Of a DNA stretch of 64,000 nucleotides, positions 1 to 10,688 are shown one piece after another. Each line of letters opens with the position of its first letter. The first letter of the stretch is position 1. The notes under the pieces were generated by a model, which made no database searches, had not been told where the DNA came from, and was given only the letters and a program-made list of their open reading frames with translations. Made by a program: the position numbers and the translations under genes. The stretch lies in contig BTPP01000002.1 in assembly GCA_037102815.1 (NCBI GenBank), forward strand, positions 2,790,001-2,854,000, written 5' to 3'. This DNA is from Neurospora intermedia (Eukaryota; Ascomycota; Sordariomycetes; Sordariales; Sordariaceae).

Positions 1-707
1 ATACAGGGTATACGATTCCGACTACGGGTACGAGGACTGCCGGGACAGGTACCCGCAATGGTGATGATGGTGATGACACGACCATGATGGACGACGATGA
101 CAGAATTGGTGGTTCGATTTACGGTGTGTCCGAGCTGGGCGATAATCTTGACAGGTTCGAAATCATCAGTGCCCGTACTGCGCAAACTGCGACGGAGACG
201 GCTACGGTGCCTAGCATGGATGTCGAACAAAGCGTGGTAACGACGACGACGGCGAGTAGTACGGGACTGGGAAGTGGACTTGGACGACTTAATCTAGACC
301 CTGGAGGGCCGAATCGCCATCGGGTCGTTGCGGTACCTTCTTCGGAGATATCATCGGAGGAGTTCCACCTTAATTCGAGGGAAGATGGCGAGTATGCGGA
401 TGCCATGTATACGCAGCCGGCGGAGCATCAGGCGGTCGGAAGGGCGTTGGCTAGGTATGTGGACGGTAATGATGGCACTACTACCGGAAGGAGTGAGAGT
501 GGCGATGCGTCTTCTTCGTCGAAGCAAGGCGGTATGATAGCAGCAGGAGGAAGAGGTGCAGGAGGTAATAATAATAATGGAGGTGGGTATTCGAATACCG
601 ATAACTTCATGTTAGAAGATGATGAAGATGGTGGGTTGAAAGATCTGGATGGTTCGGATGATGGGAGCTCGACGGTGGGGGCGGATTCGGATTATGATAT
701 GGTGTAG
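1..707 (+). CDS. C-terminal part of an unknown acidic, low-complexity protein (5' end outside window)
   Basis: The reading frame is open from base 3 to the TAG at 705-707, so this is the 3' end of a gene that begins to the left of the window. The Met at 84 need not be the start. About 234 residues are visible. They are rich in Thr, Ser, Gly and Asp: an early Thr/Gly-Asp-rich part, a Ser/Thr stretch, a Gly/Asn-rich run, and a strongly acidic tail ending in GADSDYDMV. There is no recognisable domain, membrane segment or catalytic motif, and the segment looks intrinsically disordered. Function cannot be assigned from this tail. Its 3' side faces the 3' end of erg1 (convergent). Confidence 0.6.
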   Translation, partial: TGYTIPTTGTRTAGTGTRNGDDGDDTTMMDDDDRIGGSIYGVSELGDNLDRFEIISARTAQTATETATVPSMDVEQSVVTTTTASSTGLGSGLGRLNLDPGGPNRHRVVAVPSSEISSEEFHLNSREDGEYADAMYTQPAEHQAVGRALARYVDGNDGTTTGRSESGDASSSSKQGGMIAAGGRGAGGNNNNGGGYSNTDNFMLEDDEDGGLKDLDGSDDGSSTVGADSDYDMV

Positions 708-1338
708 GACAACGTATTAGATACAGCGGAGGCCATCGTACTTTTCTCTGGAGCGTCTCTGGAGGAGTTGAATACATCTGGTAGGTGTATATTTGGGAGA
801 TGAGTGGGACTTTGCATGGATGGGGGCAACCAATATCTTGTGGATGGATAGGGGATGGATCTTGACAGTACACAGTAAGGGTATAAAAGATACTTGTCTT
901 ACTTTGTCTTTCGGTGACGATAGTTTACACAAACTGAGATCTACACTTATCCCATCGAGACGCTCATGAGCGTCATCGTTCCCTATCTGAAGAGCCTTTA
1001 ACTTCGGCCATCGCCTACGCTTCCTGAGTTGTCAATGAAAAAAACCCGAGACCATTGTTCTTCTTCTTCCAGCCATTAGCATTATTGTACCTGATAATTC
1101 CTACTATATCTTGGCAAAGGTAACTAACTATACACTGCAACAGGACCCTGTGCCCCATAAAAGGGGGTTTGGTCGTCTGTCCAAACACCTGCAGGTCATC
1201 CTTCTTTATTCAAAGTCTCATCACTTTCCGTTTCTTCATAGAGCTCAGCTCTTTTAATAAAGCGCTTCGTCCCTTCTCCCACATCTGTCGTCCATCATCA
1301 GCCATTAGGCCTCCCCTAAGCATTCCCCTTCCCGATCC
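708..1338. other. Convergent intergenic region (3' ends of the partial gene and erg1)
   Basis: No reading frame here looks coding. It should hold the 3' UTRs of the left partial gene and of erg1. I see no repeat or RNA gene. Confidence 0.5.
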
Positions 1339-2916
1339 TCAATTAGCCTCCTTCCAAATCGTCGGCAAAAACACCACGCACGCCTTCCAAAGAATCAAGA
1401 CCGCTTCAACCAACACCAACGGCGCCCTCCACAATCCCCAAACACTGCCCACCCGCTCACACATATGCAACCAGATGGCCACAAACGCCACCGTGAAGAA
1501 ATGTCTCGCCAGCACCACGGGCCGTTGCAAAAGTCCACCCATCAGCGCCACGGGTTCATCCGTCTTTGCGCCTCCCATCTGGAAATACCGGAAACAGCCC
1601 TTCCTCAGGGCATCAAGCTGCCAATCGTTGGCCGCAAAAAGCGAATACAGCGCTTGAGCCAGGGTGTTGATGATACTTGTCCACGCCTTGCGGCGCCAGT
1701 GGAACTCCTTCATGGCGGTTTCGATAGCGGCCGAGTCAGCGAGGTTGGGTACCCGATCGGGATGCAAAAGGGACGCCAAAAGGACGACATCGGAAAAGGC
1801 GACGGTCATGCCGCCTCCCGTCAAGGGGTGGCGCATGTTGTACGCGTCTCCTAGCAGCAGAACGCCGGGGGTGCGGGCCGTGTTGGCTTTCCCTGAAGCG
1901 GGGAGGTAAGAGTTGGGCATGGAGCGGGGGATTTTGCCATCTTTTAGGGCGGCGAGGACCGAAGGTCGGACGGAGGGAGGAAGGGTGGGCACGACGGTGT
2001 TCTCGATGTATCCCCGGACGCCGCCGTTGGCTGCCGAAGCGGCGGGGAGGTCGAGTGGGACGTCGATGAGGGCACGGGTTTCGTGCGTGCCGATTTGGTA
2101 CAGCAAAATGGGCGAGGTTTTGCCGATGACGACGTGCCCGTAGCCGGAAGGGGGGAACGGGCAGTCGATGAGTTCGAGGGCGTAGAACTTGGAGCGCACG
2201 ACAGGGGTGGTGTCGGGGCCGGAAGGCAGGAGCTGTTTGCGGAACTTGGAGTCGTAGCCGTCGGCGATGAGGGTTAGTTGGCCGAAGAAGAAGTCGGGCT
2301 GTTTTTCGCCGGTGTCGCGGTCGATGGTGGTGAGGGTTTCGACGCCGAGGACTTGGTTGGAGTGCGAGGCCCGGATGACAGAGGTCACGGTTGTTTCGAA
2401 GATGGTGATGTTGGGGTGGCCGGCGCAGGCCTTGCGGAGTTGGCTGATGAAGCGGCCGTGGTGGAAGGATCGGCCTTCGGGTCGTCGTAGCTTGGGCCCG
2501 TTATTTGCCTTGCCTGCTGTCCCGTTGCTTGTCGTTGTCGACTCTACCCGTGCGGCCGCGTCGCCAGAGTACACCTTTCCTTGGTCGTCCACCACCGGGT
2601 AGGGAATGGCCACCTCCTCCCCGTGGAAGACGACGTGGTATCCGTAGCAGGTGATGGCATCGATCCCTTCGACGCAGTGGCCCAGTCCGAGCTTCTGCAG
2701 CGCTTGTAAACCTCCGGGCTGTAGCAACTCGCCCACTATCCGGTCGGGCTCGTGCATCCATCTCTCGAGTAGGATCACGCTCCGGCCCTGGTTGGCAAGC
2801 GCGTACGCGGCCGCGCAACCAAAGACGCCGGCGCCTACTACTACCACGTCGGCCTCGTGGAACTTCTCTCGCCGCTGCGCATTGCGGACCTCGGCGGAGT
2901 CACCTTCGATCGTCAT
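1339..2916 (-). CDS. erg1: Squalene epoxidase (squalene monooxygenase), ergosterol biosynthesis
   Basis: A single uninterrupted exon encodes 525 residues, a usual length for fungal Erg1. The enzyme uses FAD, O2 and NADPH-cytochrome P450 reductase to turn squalene into 2,3-oxidosqualene at the ER/lipid-droplet membrane. It is the target of allylamine antifungals (family knowledge). Visible signatures are the N-terminal dinucleotide motif GAGVFG (28-33) followed by the ILLER strand, the GELLQPGG segment, and the second FAD motif GDAYNMRHPLTGGGM in the C-terminal third. The C-terminus carries hydrophobic segments (around AFVAIWLHM and APLVLVEAVLILW), as expected for membrane anchoring. The ATG at 2916 lies just upstream of the FAD fold. 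A hydrophobic frame further upstream has no ATG and was not used. Confidence 0.95.
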   Translation of the reverse strand: MTIEGDSAEVRNAQRREKFHEADVVVVGAGVFGCAAAYALANQGRSVILLERWMHEPDRIVGELLQPGGLQALQKLGLGHCVEGIDAITCYGYHVVFHGEEVAIPYPVVDDQGKVYSGDAAARVESTTTSNGTAGKANNGPKLRRPEGRSFHHGRFISQLRKACAGHPNITIFETTVTSVIRASHSNQVLGVETLTTIDRDTGEKQPDFFFGQLTLIADGYDSKFRKQLLPSGPDTTPVVRSKFYALELIDCPFPPSGYGHVVIGKTSPILLYQIGTHETRALIDVPLDLPAASAANGGVRGYIENTVVPTLPPSVRPSVLAALKDGKIPRSMPNSYLPASGKANTARTPGVLLLGDAYNMRHPLTGGGMTVAFSDVVLLASLLHPDRVPNLADSAAIETAMKEFHWRRKAWTSIINTLAQALYSLFAANDWQLDALRKGCFRYFQMGGAKTDEPVALMGGLLQRPVVLARHFFTVAFVAIWLHMCERVGSVWGLWRAPLVLVEAVLILWKACVVFLPTIWKEAN

Positions 2917-4043
2917 CGGGAAAATGGGGGTTTTGTGGTGTATTCGTTTGTGTATTGTGTCAAGTTGCTTGCTTGACGTATCGGTATAGATCGGGTCGTT
3001 AAGGTTCCCGAACTGTTTGTAGACGATCCTCGCTCCGTGTGGGGTCCAGAAAGTGGCAGGAATACTACGTAGCTTGCGATAAGCACAGCGGGCAGCAACC
3101 AGGAAGCAGACACGTCAAGCGGGGACGGCTTTGGAAATAAGTGTTTTTCTCGCGGTAAAGATTCCGACGGGGCGTCGCTGAAAGGGAACAGCTTCTATGG
3201 GTGGTAGTTCGGCGAAATAGGCTAGTGTTTTGTGTAGCTTCGTAAATATTCAAGTAGCGAATGGGTCGAGGCCGATGATCGAACGATCGCGTGGGCAGAT
3301 ATGGCGTTGTCGGGATCGATAAAAGAGAACCCCTATTCTGTTTTTTAGCTAGTGCAGGTCTTCCTGTTGCTACGGGCACCTCGCTGGCTTCCCTGGCCCT
3401 ACTAGTATCTAGATAGGTGGTATCCGCGAACTATTGAACCCGGCGAGTCGCGAAACACACATACACACAAAACATTCAACGCGTAAGAGGGGGATCTACG
3501 AACAAAAAGACTGGACGCGGGGCAACAAAAGTCCAGAGAAGCTAATAAGGAAAGGGGGGAATTTCGGTGGTACATGGCACTCACAAAATAATCAATAAGT
3601 GCCCGTCAACTTTTTTGGAGAGCAACAAATCGTCCCATGGCGGGAAACACCGTAAACGTCCAACCAATCATGCTCAGCCAATGGCTTAGCGCACGAACCA
3701 CACATGGCGTGGGTACCCCTTTCTGCCCCTGACCGCCAGCTTGACATGTGAGTCGATTCGTGGTTGAACGCGGCGTGATGATGACAACCTCTACGTCCAG
3801 CCCAATTGTCCAACCGGACGACGTTTTGCGCGTTATGTAAGTGTTCAAGAACTTGCGTTGCCAATAGACTTGTCCGAGTGTGACAAATACATGTCATGAG
3901 CAGTATGCCAAGGTAAATTGAGATGTCCATTTATAAACCACCAAAAAGGACTGTTGTGCTGTCCAACTAACCCATATGCAATATGTACGTAGGTATGCTA
4001 GGTATGCTATGTATGTGCCTCTCCAAGTCTTCCCATGATCCCT
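2917..4043. other. Intergenic: erg1 promoter and 3' flank of the PPR gene
   Basis: This stretch of about 1.1 kb lies between two minus-strand genes. It should contain the erg1 leader and promoter on the left and the PPR-gene 3' side on the right. A 112-codon minus-strand frame at 3592-3930 starts with ATG but lacks coding character. No repeats or RNA genes were seen. Confidence 0.5.
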
Positions 4044-7000
4044 TCACGCCGCCGGCACGGGTCGTGCCAGTCCAGCCCCAGTCCCAGCCATGTTCCCACC
4101 CGTAGTAGGAAACGCACTATCCAAAACCAAAAACTCGTCAAAGACAGTCCTACTCTCCTTTTCCTCCTCCTTCGCCTCCTGCTGCTGCCTCCGGAACTCC
4201 TCTTCAAAGTCTAGCTCCGCATCATCGTTGTGCCTGATCTGAGGTTTGCTGCTGTTCAACCACGGGATCTCGGCAAAGTCAACCGGGGCACCGCCAGCAT
4301 CCAGCGCCGCCTGTCGCATGATCCGGACCGACTCCGTTCCCAGCCTGACACGCTGCGACTGCAACCGCTGGCGCGATTCGACGATCTTGTCGATACCCTC
4401 GCTCAAGATATCATAGGCGTCGTGTCGTTGCTGCGGCTTGGCGTCGTTGAGGCGCGCTTCCATCACCATCTCCCGCGCCCGTTTGAGCGCCTTGAGGCAG
4501 CCAGTGTGCTCCTTGTAGTTGCTAGACATGGCCCTGGCCAGCACGTGGCGGATGCCGTCGATGTTGAGCAGGCCGGAAAAGGAGTAAAGCATGATGCGGA
4601 AGTTGTCCAAGTTGTAGCATGGCTCTGCGTGGTTGTTGGACTCGGCGGCCATGAGAGCGTAGTGATGCGCGCCTTCAAAGTGACCGGAGCTTAGGCAGAT
4701 TAACGCAGCCCGGTGGAGGAAAGTGTCGGCTATCTTGAGGCCGACTTCTTTGATCCGGTCGATGGCTGTTTGGACGATGCTCCTGATTTCGCCGCCTTTT
4801 GCAGCAAGGTCGGCGAGTTGAAGGCCGAGGAGGTAGTTGAGAATGGCATCGACGTTGTTGCCTTGATCCTGGGCTTTCAGGACAAGATCGTACGTCTTTT
4901 TGTAGGGCCTGTTCTCTAGCTTCAGCTGTGCGTTGACTGCCAGCTTTAGAGCGCACTCGGAGAAGGGCATCCCGAGATGGAGGGCTCGCTTGTAGATGCT
5001 GAGTGCTTTGGCTGGGTGCCTGTAGCTCAGCGCCTCCTTCATCGCCAGAGTGACCTCATGTTCGGTGTCACTTTTGCCCCTGATAGGGCCCAAGTTGGGA
5101 TTTATGCGTAACGAGAGGACACGCCCGCGAGCAAATCCTCCCTCAAGCTTGTTGTCCGATGAGAGCGCTGCATCCATCATGACGCGTTCTGTGTGCCTAT
5201 CGACAAAGTTGGGGTTCAGTTCCCTAAGCTTGCGGAAAAGCGTCCGAAGGTCTCGAAATGGGACGTTCCAGTTTCTTCGGCAGCTAACAAGCACGGCGTT
5301 TGTGAATGCGGCGTCAACCTGGAACCCTGCGGTGCTACAGTATTCAAGCCACTCGACGAAGGATTTAAGATCCCGAATGGAGGCGTACTGCTTCGCCATC
5401 AGAGTAACTAGATACCGGCTAAGTGGTACCTTGAGCTCGGTGATATACGATCTCATGAAGGCATCAGTCTCCTGGACCGTGTGATTTGCCGCATAGGTTT
5501 TAACCACAGGGACGAACGCCGTACCGCACGCATCAAGTGCTGGCTTGGAGTCCAGCCTCATGGCCGCAAATGATTCCCTGACTCCCTCCCAGTCTTGCTG
5601 CTTAGCCTTGAAACGTGCAAAGATACCAAGCAACCGTACGTCGTGAGCCAGTTGTGGTAATTCTGTCGAAGCTTGAGCAAAGATTGACTCGGCCTTCAAA
5701 TCTTCCCCAGCTTCTAAGGCCAACTCGGTCATGACACGATAAACGCCGTCCAGATGGTAAACCACATCCTTCAAGCCTGACTCTAGAAGTTGCTGGAAGA
5801 ATGTTTCTAATTCGTCGAAATTGCCTTGTCGTCTCCAGTGAGCAGTCAGGAGTCTCATGACCCATTCCGTCTTGAGCTGACACCTCCCGGAGGCGATGTT
5901 CAACAAAGTCTTGAGGACCTGAGCCGGTTTGTAATTGTGGGCCTTCTCAACGCATTGCACTACCGGTCCTGCAATGCGAATGATGGATGGCGCACTCGGG
6001 CTCATCTTGCAGTAGTTGGCAAGGAACAGTCGAATGGCTGCTTTGTAATCGCCAGAGTCATGAAGCTTGGTGATAACCCACGAGGTAAAGTCATACCGGC
6101 TCTCCGAGACCGAGATACACCTCCAATATACGTCAATGGCCCTGGTTGATTTCCCCACAGCAAAGGCATGATCGAGCAAGGCTCTCCCAACCGCAAGCAA
6201 TTCGGCACTCTGGACCACCGGCTTTTCGGTGAACCTTGGCAAGAACAAACCTATGGCCGTCTCGAGTTTGGCCGGACAAATGTTCTCCCCGGTCTTTGCC
6301 TGTGTCGCTTTGGCGAGAAGTGAGTCTATAAGCCGTACAGGTTGGAAGTCGAAGTACCGTGCCTCTGTAAGTGGTGCACGGGCTAACACGGTAGATAGAA
6401 TCTTTGCGGCGTCCTCAGCTCGTTCCAAGTCCAAGTAGGTCCGGCAGAGTAAAGCAGATGCCTCCATCCAGGCCTCGTTCAGGTTGTCCGGTGCTTGATT
6501 CTGATTGGTCGCTTCGAGGATTAATGATGCGGCCTTTTCCATTTGTCCCAATTCTCTGGTTCTGCAAGCTTCCTGAATCATGACGACAATCTTGTCATTG
6601 CTGGGGAATGCGAGCGAGCTTCGTCCTCCGCCTTCGTTGTCTGCTTTCCTCGAGAACCTGTGATGAATATGTCGAGTTTGCGTAATCGGTATTCCTTCTA
6701 CCGGTGGAATGAAGTGGTGCTGCCCTGTGAGGGTCCGCTTCTTGGGTGTAAACGACCTTGGTGTTTCTCTTCGGCTATGCCCGCAAGCATGTGACCCCGA
6801 ATCATGTTCTCTCTCTGTTGTTTTTGACTCGCTGGCATCCTCGCCCCTTCGCCATCGTTCCAGTTCCGCGGCCCTAGCACTATCGTATTGTCGGATGATC
6901 TCTGTGGGTAGCGCAGCGTATGGCCCAGGAGCTAAGGGCGAGACGCCCGCATCCAGCAATGACTCTTCTTCCAGGGCCACAGCCAGAGCAGCGCCGCCCG

Positions 7001-7175
7001 TGTTGTAGTTCTTGGCTTGTCTGATGCGCTCTCCATTTTCAATTGCGGTCAAGGCGTTTCTGATCCGTCGTCGGCGATCTTCGGCAATGAGCGCGAGGGT
7101 GCAAGAGGTTCCCACGACGAGTCCTCGGAGGGCTGTCAAGGCAGCTTTGGAGGGGACAGGAAGTGGTGATGACAT
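4044..7175 (-). CDS. Large PPR/TPR-type helical-repeat protein, probably mitochondrial RNA metabolism
   Basis: A single exon encodes 1043 residues. The first 40 residues are basic and hydroxylated with few acidic groups, followed by the basic cluster RRRR, consistent with a mitochondrial targeting peptide. The body, from about residue 190 to 900, is made of consecutive amphipathic helix pairs such as RAIDVYWRC, DYKAAIRLFLANY, NFDELETFFQQLLESGL and PAKALSIYKRALHLGM, as in pentatricopeptide or TPR solenoids. A charged, Gln/Glu-rich tail follows. Fungal proteins of this build commonly act in maturation, stability or translation of individual mitochondrial transcripts. The specific target cannot be read from the sequence, and I do not assign an orthologue such as cya-5. 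The ATG at 7173-7175 is the first Met of the frame. Confidence 0.8.
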   Translation of the reverse strand: MSSPLPVPSKAALTALRGLVVGTSCTLALIAEDRRRRIRNALTAIENGERIRQAKNYNTGGAALAVALEEESLLDAGVSPLAPGPYAALPTEIIRQYDSARAAELERWRRGEDASESKTTEREHDSGSHACGHSRRETPRSFTPKKRTLTGQHHFIPPVEGIPITQTRHIHHRFSRKADNEGGGRSSLAFPSNDKIVVMIQEACRTRELGQMEKAASLILEATNQNQAPDNLNEAWMEASALLCRTYLDLERAEDAAKILSTVLARAPLTEARYFDFQPVRLIDSLLAKATQAKTGENICPAKLETAIGLFLPRFTEKPVVQSAELLAVGRALLDHAFAVGKSTRAIDVYWRCISVSESRYDFTSWVITKLHDSGDYKAAIRLFLANYCKMSPSAPSIIRIAGPVVQCVEKAHNYKPAQVLKTLLNIASGRCQLKTEWVMRLLTAHWRRQGNFDELETFFQQLLESGLKDVVYHLDGVYRVMTELALEAGEDLKAESIFAQASTELPQLAHDVRLLGIFARFKAKQQDWEGVRESFAAMRLDSKPALDACGTAFVPVVKTYAANHTVQETDAFMRSYITELKVPLSRYLVTLMAKQYASIRDLKSFVEWLEYCSTAGFQVDAAFTNAVLVSCRRNWNVPFRDLRTLFRKLRELNPNFVDRHTERVMMDAALSSDNKLEGGFARGRVLSLRINPNLGPIRGKSDTEHEVTLAMKEALSYRHPAKALSIYKRALHLGMPFSECALKLAVNAQLKLENRPYKKTYDLVLKAQDQGNNVDAILNYLLGLQLADLAAKGGEIRSIVQTAIDRIKEVGLKIADTFLHRAALICLSSGHFEGAHHYALMAAESNNHAEPCYNLDNFRIMLYSFSGLLNIDGIRHVLARAMSSNYKEHTGCLKALKRAREMVMEARLNDAKPQQRHDAYDILSEGIDKIVESRQRLQSQRVRLGTESVRIMRQAALDAGGAPVDFAEIPWLNSSKPQIRHNDDAELDFEEEFRRQQQEAKEEEKESRTVFDEFLVLDSAFPTTGGNMAGTGAGLARPVPAA

Positions 7176-8018
7176 GGCCGCGGGTTTCCGTGTTCCATCT
7201 CGCTCATCAAATCATGGTCGAAAACGCCCTGTTCGAGTCGCGTGGGCGGTGGGCGTCGGGGAAGGGCCCTGGTGAGGAGGTAGAGAGGTGAGGTGGTCGG
7301 AGGCCGAAGCTTGTCGTGAGCTCCGAACTCGAGCTCAGGTTGTGCGGGATGAGCTCAAAAATGTTTCACTTCCAAAAATCGATCCGCGCCGCGCCGCGGG
7401 AAACAAGCGCTGAAAGGATCAAGTGGAAGCACGACCCGAACGCCTGAGCCCGCTAGTGTAGCTAGGAGTGGGCACTGTTGCACTGCAGCACCCCGCTAGC
7501 CGGGTGGGTCCAGCATTTTGGTTGGTACGCCCCAAGCGTCCCTCAATGCCGTCGGTGTTCTGTTAGACTTCGGTTCCTTGGCGAAGGAATCGCATCTTAC
7601 CTTAATTTCAACGATGCCCGCAGAGCCTCCATCCGAGTCCCGGGGCCCAAAAGGATGATGGGCGTCTGAAGGCGCAACCTCCCGCCCGCCGTCCAGTTTG
7701 GGCAATCCGTTGGTATTTTGACATGATCTATCTCTCACATGTACAGCGTAACTGGACCCCAGGGCAAACACGCCCAACGACCTGAGCAGAGTATTCCAAT
7801 GTTCCGTCCCAACAAGAAAAAAAAGGCTCGGGTCTATGTCTATGTCGCTTATACTCATACAAATGCTCTGTGCTTCTCTATCCATCAATCCGACCATTCC
7901 ATAAACGCCTCTTTGATATGTTCCCTTGCCGCCGTCTCCATCGCAGATACAATACAACCAACACGTCTAGAAAGTGGTATACAATAACGCTCATCTTGCG
8001 CTAAACAGAGATGCAGCA
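7176..8018. other. Intergenic: PPR gene promoter and 3' flank of the carrier gene
   Basis: Both neighbours are on the minus strand. A 153-codon minus frame at 7496-7957 lacks an ATG at its start and has no recognisable motif, so I treat the stretch as noncoding. The part near 7320-7400 is GC-rich, probably the leader and promoter of the PPR gene. Confidence 0.45.
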
Positions 8019-9457
8019 TTAGGCCACCTCTGCACGTTCCTGTTCCCCGGGCATACGAGTCTCTAACTGACGCAGAATCGCCTGGTACAGGAACAGCATG
8101 CAGCCGCTTTGGATGCTGGTCCAGACTGCACGGGGCCCAACGCCTCTAAACCATCCGGCAATGCCCTCTGTCTGGTAAATTATCTTCAACCCCGTGAATA
8201 CCGAAGACGTGTCCAGGGTAACGGCTCCCGGTCTTGGCGTGTGGGTTGATGGTGACGATGTCGATATTAGTCTTTTCTGAAGCTTTTGTGTTGAGCTTTC
8301 CGTGGTGCCGGTCGGCTTGATGGTTCCGTCCTTCGTGGACGCTTGCGTTGTCGCTGAGCTGGTACCGATCGCCGATGCTGTGGGGTCCGGAACAACCTGG
8401 GTCTGAAGTCTGGTCTTGACAACATCGAGTGGGCACGTGATAGAACCAGCAAGACCTCCCGCCGCAGCACCCGTCAACAGTTCCAGCTGCCACCCAATGT
8501 CGCGGCTTCCCACCCACTTGTGCGCCCAGCTTTGAGCCTGCTCGTAGAACATGAACTGCAGGGCGGAAAAGGGCATGTCCCGATAAAGAGTCGCTTTGTA
8601 TCCGTGAAAGAGGGCCGAGAATCCTTCTCTACGAACAATAGTCCTGGCGGCATCGGTCATGCCCTTGTAGTTGTATCCGGATGCGAAGTAAGGATTGTTG
8701 TAGCGGCCTTGAAGTTGAAGCCGGGTCTTGAGAACTTCCGAGGGTACGTAGACAACAGACGCGGCAAAGTCGCCGAGGAACCCTAACCGCAGCTCATGTC
8801 AGTAGGCGTAGCCTCTGCCAGATTTCCCCCTTCAACTTACCGCTGAGCAGGTAGGCGACATGGGGCTGAACACCATAGTCCAGCATGTGCCGCTTGCTAT
8901 ATTCGTAGGTGCCGAAGAACAAGACAGTTCCAGGAAATGACCCCAAGAGGGCGGGGAGCCAGCCGCCGTAGAGGCCCCGTCGAATGCCTTCTTGTCGGAA
9001 GATGGTGTAGTATGATGAGCCCAGCGAGGTGTATCTCGGCGGAATGTGCGGGTCGCCTTGTTGTCGAGTTTTTACCGTGTCGAGCGAGTGCATGAGCATG
9101 TCGCCACTTGTCCCTCCTAAGCCGCCTGCAAGCATGCACTACCGTATGGTGGTCAGCGACAGTTTAAGGTTTGGCGATAGTTGGCGCGCAGAGTTTCACC
9201 ACCCAGGACAAGACATGACATACTTGCAGCAAAGGCGGGCGCCTTTCGAAATCCCCATCGTCAGGAGTCATATTACGCGGCGAGTCCTTTTCGGTGATAG
9301 TCCCAAAGCCCTGTTGATGTGTAAGTCCATGGTCGGCGACGGCCGTGGGCGACAGCGAAGACGGTGACGACGACGGCGCAATAGTGGAAGTGGAAGTGGA
9401 AGTGGAAGCGGTAGGGTGCAGAGGGTGCGTACTGGCTGCCTCGAAGCCAAGCACCAT
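8019..9457 (-). CDS. Mitochondrial carrier family protein, Mme1 (yeast YMR166C)-like
   Basis: Three exons (9457-9224, 9138-8841, 8782-8019) give 431 residues. The protein has three tandem carrier repeats, each with the Px[D/E]xx[K/R] type signature: HSLDTVKTRQQ, VPSEVLKTRLQLQ and CPLDVVKTRLQTQ. The stretches GGLGGTSGDMLMHSLDTVK, FLGDFAASVVYVPSEVLK and GYKATLYRDMPFSALQFMFYE match what I remember of yeast YMR166C, reported as the mitochondrial magnesium exporter Mme1. So I infer an inner-membrane solute or Mg2+ carrier. The N-terminal 78 residues are Ser/Thr-rich and disordered, with an STSTST repeat. A Ser/Thr-rich linker of about 60 residues interrupts the third repeat. The TAG acceptor at 9141-9139 was chosen because it keeps the frame and gives the Cys-x-x-x-Gly-Gly match to the yeast protein. 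Confidence 0.88.
9383..9412 (+). repeat. Short tandem repeat (GTGGAA)n
   Basis: Five near-perfect hexamer copies lie inside exon 1 of the carrier gene. On the coding strand they encode alternating Ser-Thr in the disordered N-terminal region. Confidence 0.7.
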
Positions 9458-10049
9458 CGCCCTTTTGGGAGGAGAAGGGAGGGCGAGGGAGTTCCGCCGC
9501 CTTAGGTGCGGGCAGCGATGTTCAATGGCGAACCCCCAAGTCTTTTGTAGAACCGCGGCGGGCAAGGGCGCGCAAGCTTCATGGGCTAACTGAGATATGG
9601 ATGCGAGAAGATCCAAGTTTTGATAAATTTCGCGGCCGCCTTTGCGCCCTTGCGAATGCCAAGACTGGCTTATCCGGCCAAAGCGCCGCACCTTTTTTCG
9701 GGCGCACCGTCGGGTTGCAGGGTTCATGCGGCAATCGATGTGGCTCGTGCGTGTTGTTAACCCGCACGTAACCATCGGACCCCTCGAATATTCTGTACAT
9801 CAGTCGACCTCTCGGCACCCCCTGAGACAATAGTAAACAAACAGAGGCCTGTGGTCCAGCACTGAAACTGCTGATGTTTCCTCCTCTTTGTTCGATTGCC
9901 ACCCTTGTCGTTTCCCACCGTGGTGTTTGTTGACGATGAGCATCTTATCTCGTCTACAAAACCACAAGGACTGTGTGTGCACCCAAGAAACCAGCATGTG
10001 TGAACATGAACCATTCACGCAAACAAGGTGTGCATCGATTCGCAATGGC
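9458..10049. other. Intergenic: carrier promoter and imp2 3' flank
   Basis: This 592 bp lies between two minus-strand genes. No coding frame or RNA gene is convincing. It should contain the leader of the carrier gene and the 3' UTR of the peptidase gene. Confidence 0.45.
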
Positions 10050-10688
10050 TCACTCCAGCAGATGGCGTGCCTTCTTGATTCCCGGTCGCAAGTTATGCTC
10101 CCACCACTTTACCCGCCCAAATCGATCCCACGGCGACAGAATATGCGTGACACGGCCGGTGACCAAGCACGCTGATATCGGGCCGTAGTAGTTACTGTCC
10201 TTGGTCTTGTCGCCGTCTCCCTCTACCCAGATGTGCCCTTCTGGTACCTGGACGTATTCATGCGGGTAAGGCGCCTTGGTACGGATCACGTCGCCTGCTA
10301 TTCCGACCACTCTTTTTACGACCTTTCCCTTTGGGTTCAGTGGGTTTCTGGGTTACAGTTAGTCGTCAGGTTCCCAACTAATGCCCCGAATGCGGCACGC
10401 CAGATGCTGTAGGATGAGATTTGGATCTCACCTAAAGGTCACAATCATGCCGCGCTTGAGGTTCCGGTCCGGGTACCACTTAGAGACCAGTACGATGTCG
10501 CGACGTGTTGACTCATTGTAGTGCGGGTTGAAGAAAGGATACATGGACGGCCCGTTGATTTGTGTGATCTCGGCAACCCAGCCGTTGAAGACCACCAATG
10601 GAGGGATCCATGTTGCGTAACGAATGAGGTAGTGTGAGAACTGACCGAGGAATCCGTTCCGAATTCCTGCTCCCCATCGCGCCGCCAT
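10050..10688 (-). CDS. imp2: Mitochondrial inner membrane protease subunit 2 (S26 signal peptidase)
   Basis: Two exons (10688-10432 and 10347-10050) encode 184 residues, typical for Imp2. Imp2 works with Imp1 on the intermembrane-space face of the inner membrane. It removes sorting signals from imported proteins such as cytochrome c1 (family knowledge). The catalytic Ser-Lys dyad is visible: Ser48 in NGPSMYP and Lys97 in VVKRVVGIAGD. One hydrophobic segment at about residues 24-41 (ATWIPPLVVFNGWVAEI) is the membrane anchor. The later motif YYGPISACLVTGRV is the conserved S26 box near the C-terminus. The intron splits the Arg86 codon just before the Lys box. The ATG at 10688 is the first in frame. 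Confidence 0.93.

Noticed and set aside
2913-3113. Hydrophobic minus-strand frame directly upstream of erg1 (SASWLLPAVLIASYVVFLPL) that could be an N-terminal membrane anchor
   Set aside because: It has no ATG, it ends in a stop overlapping the erg1 start, and no clean splice pair joins it to the erg1 frame. The erg1 length is already normal.
3592-3930. 112-codon minus-strand frame with ATG between erg1 and the PPR gene
   Set aside because: Composition is His/Cys/Ser-rich without any domain, and it overlaps the 3' flank of the PPR gene and erg1 promoter; probably chance.
7496-7957. 153-codon minus-strand frame between the PPR and carrier genes
   Set aside because: No ATG at its beginning, no motif, and it would overlap the carrier 3' UTR.
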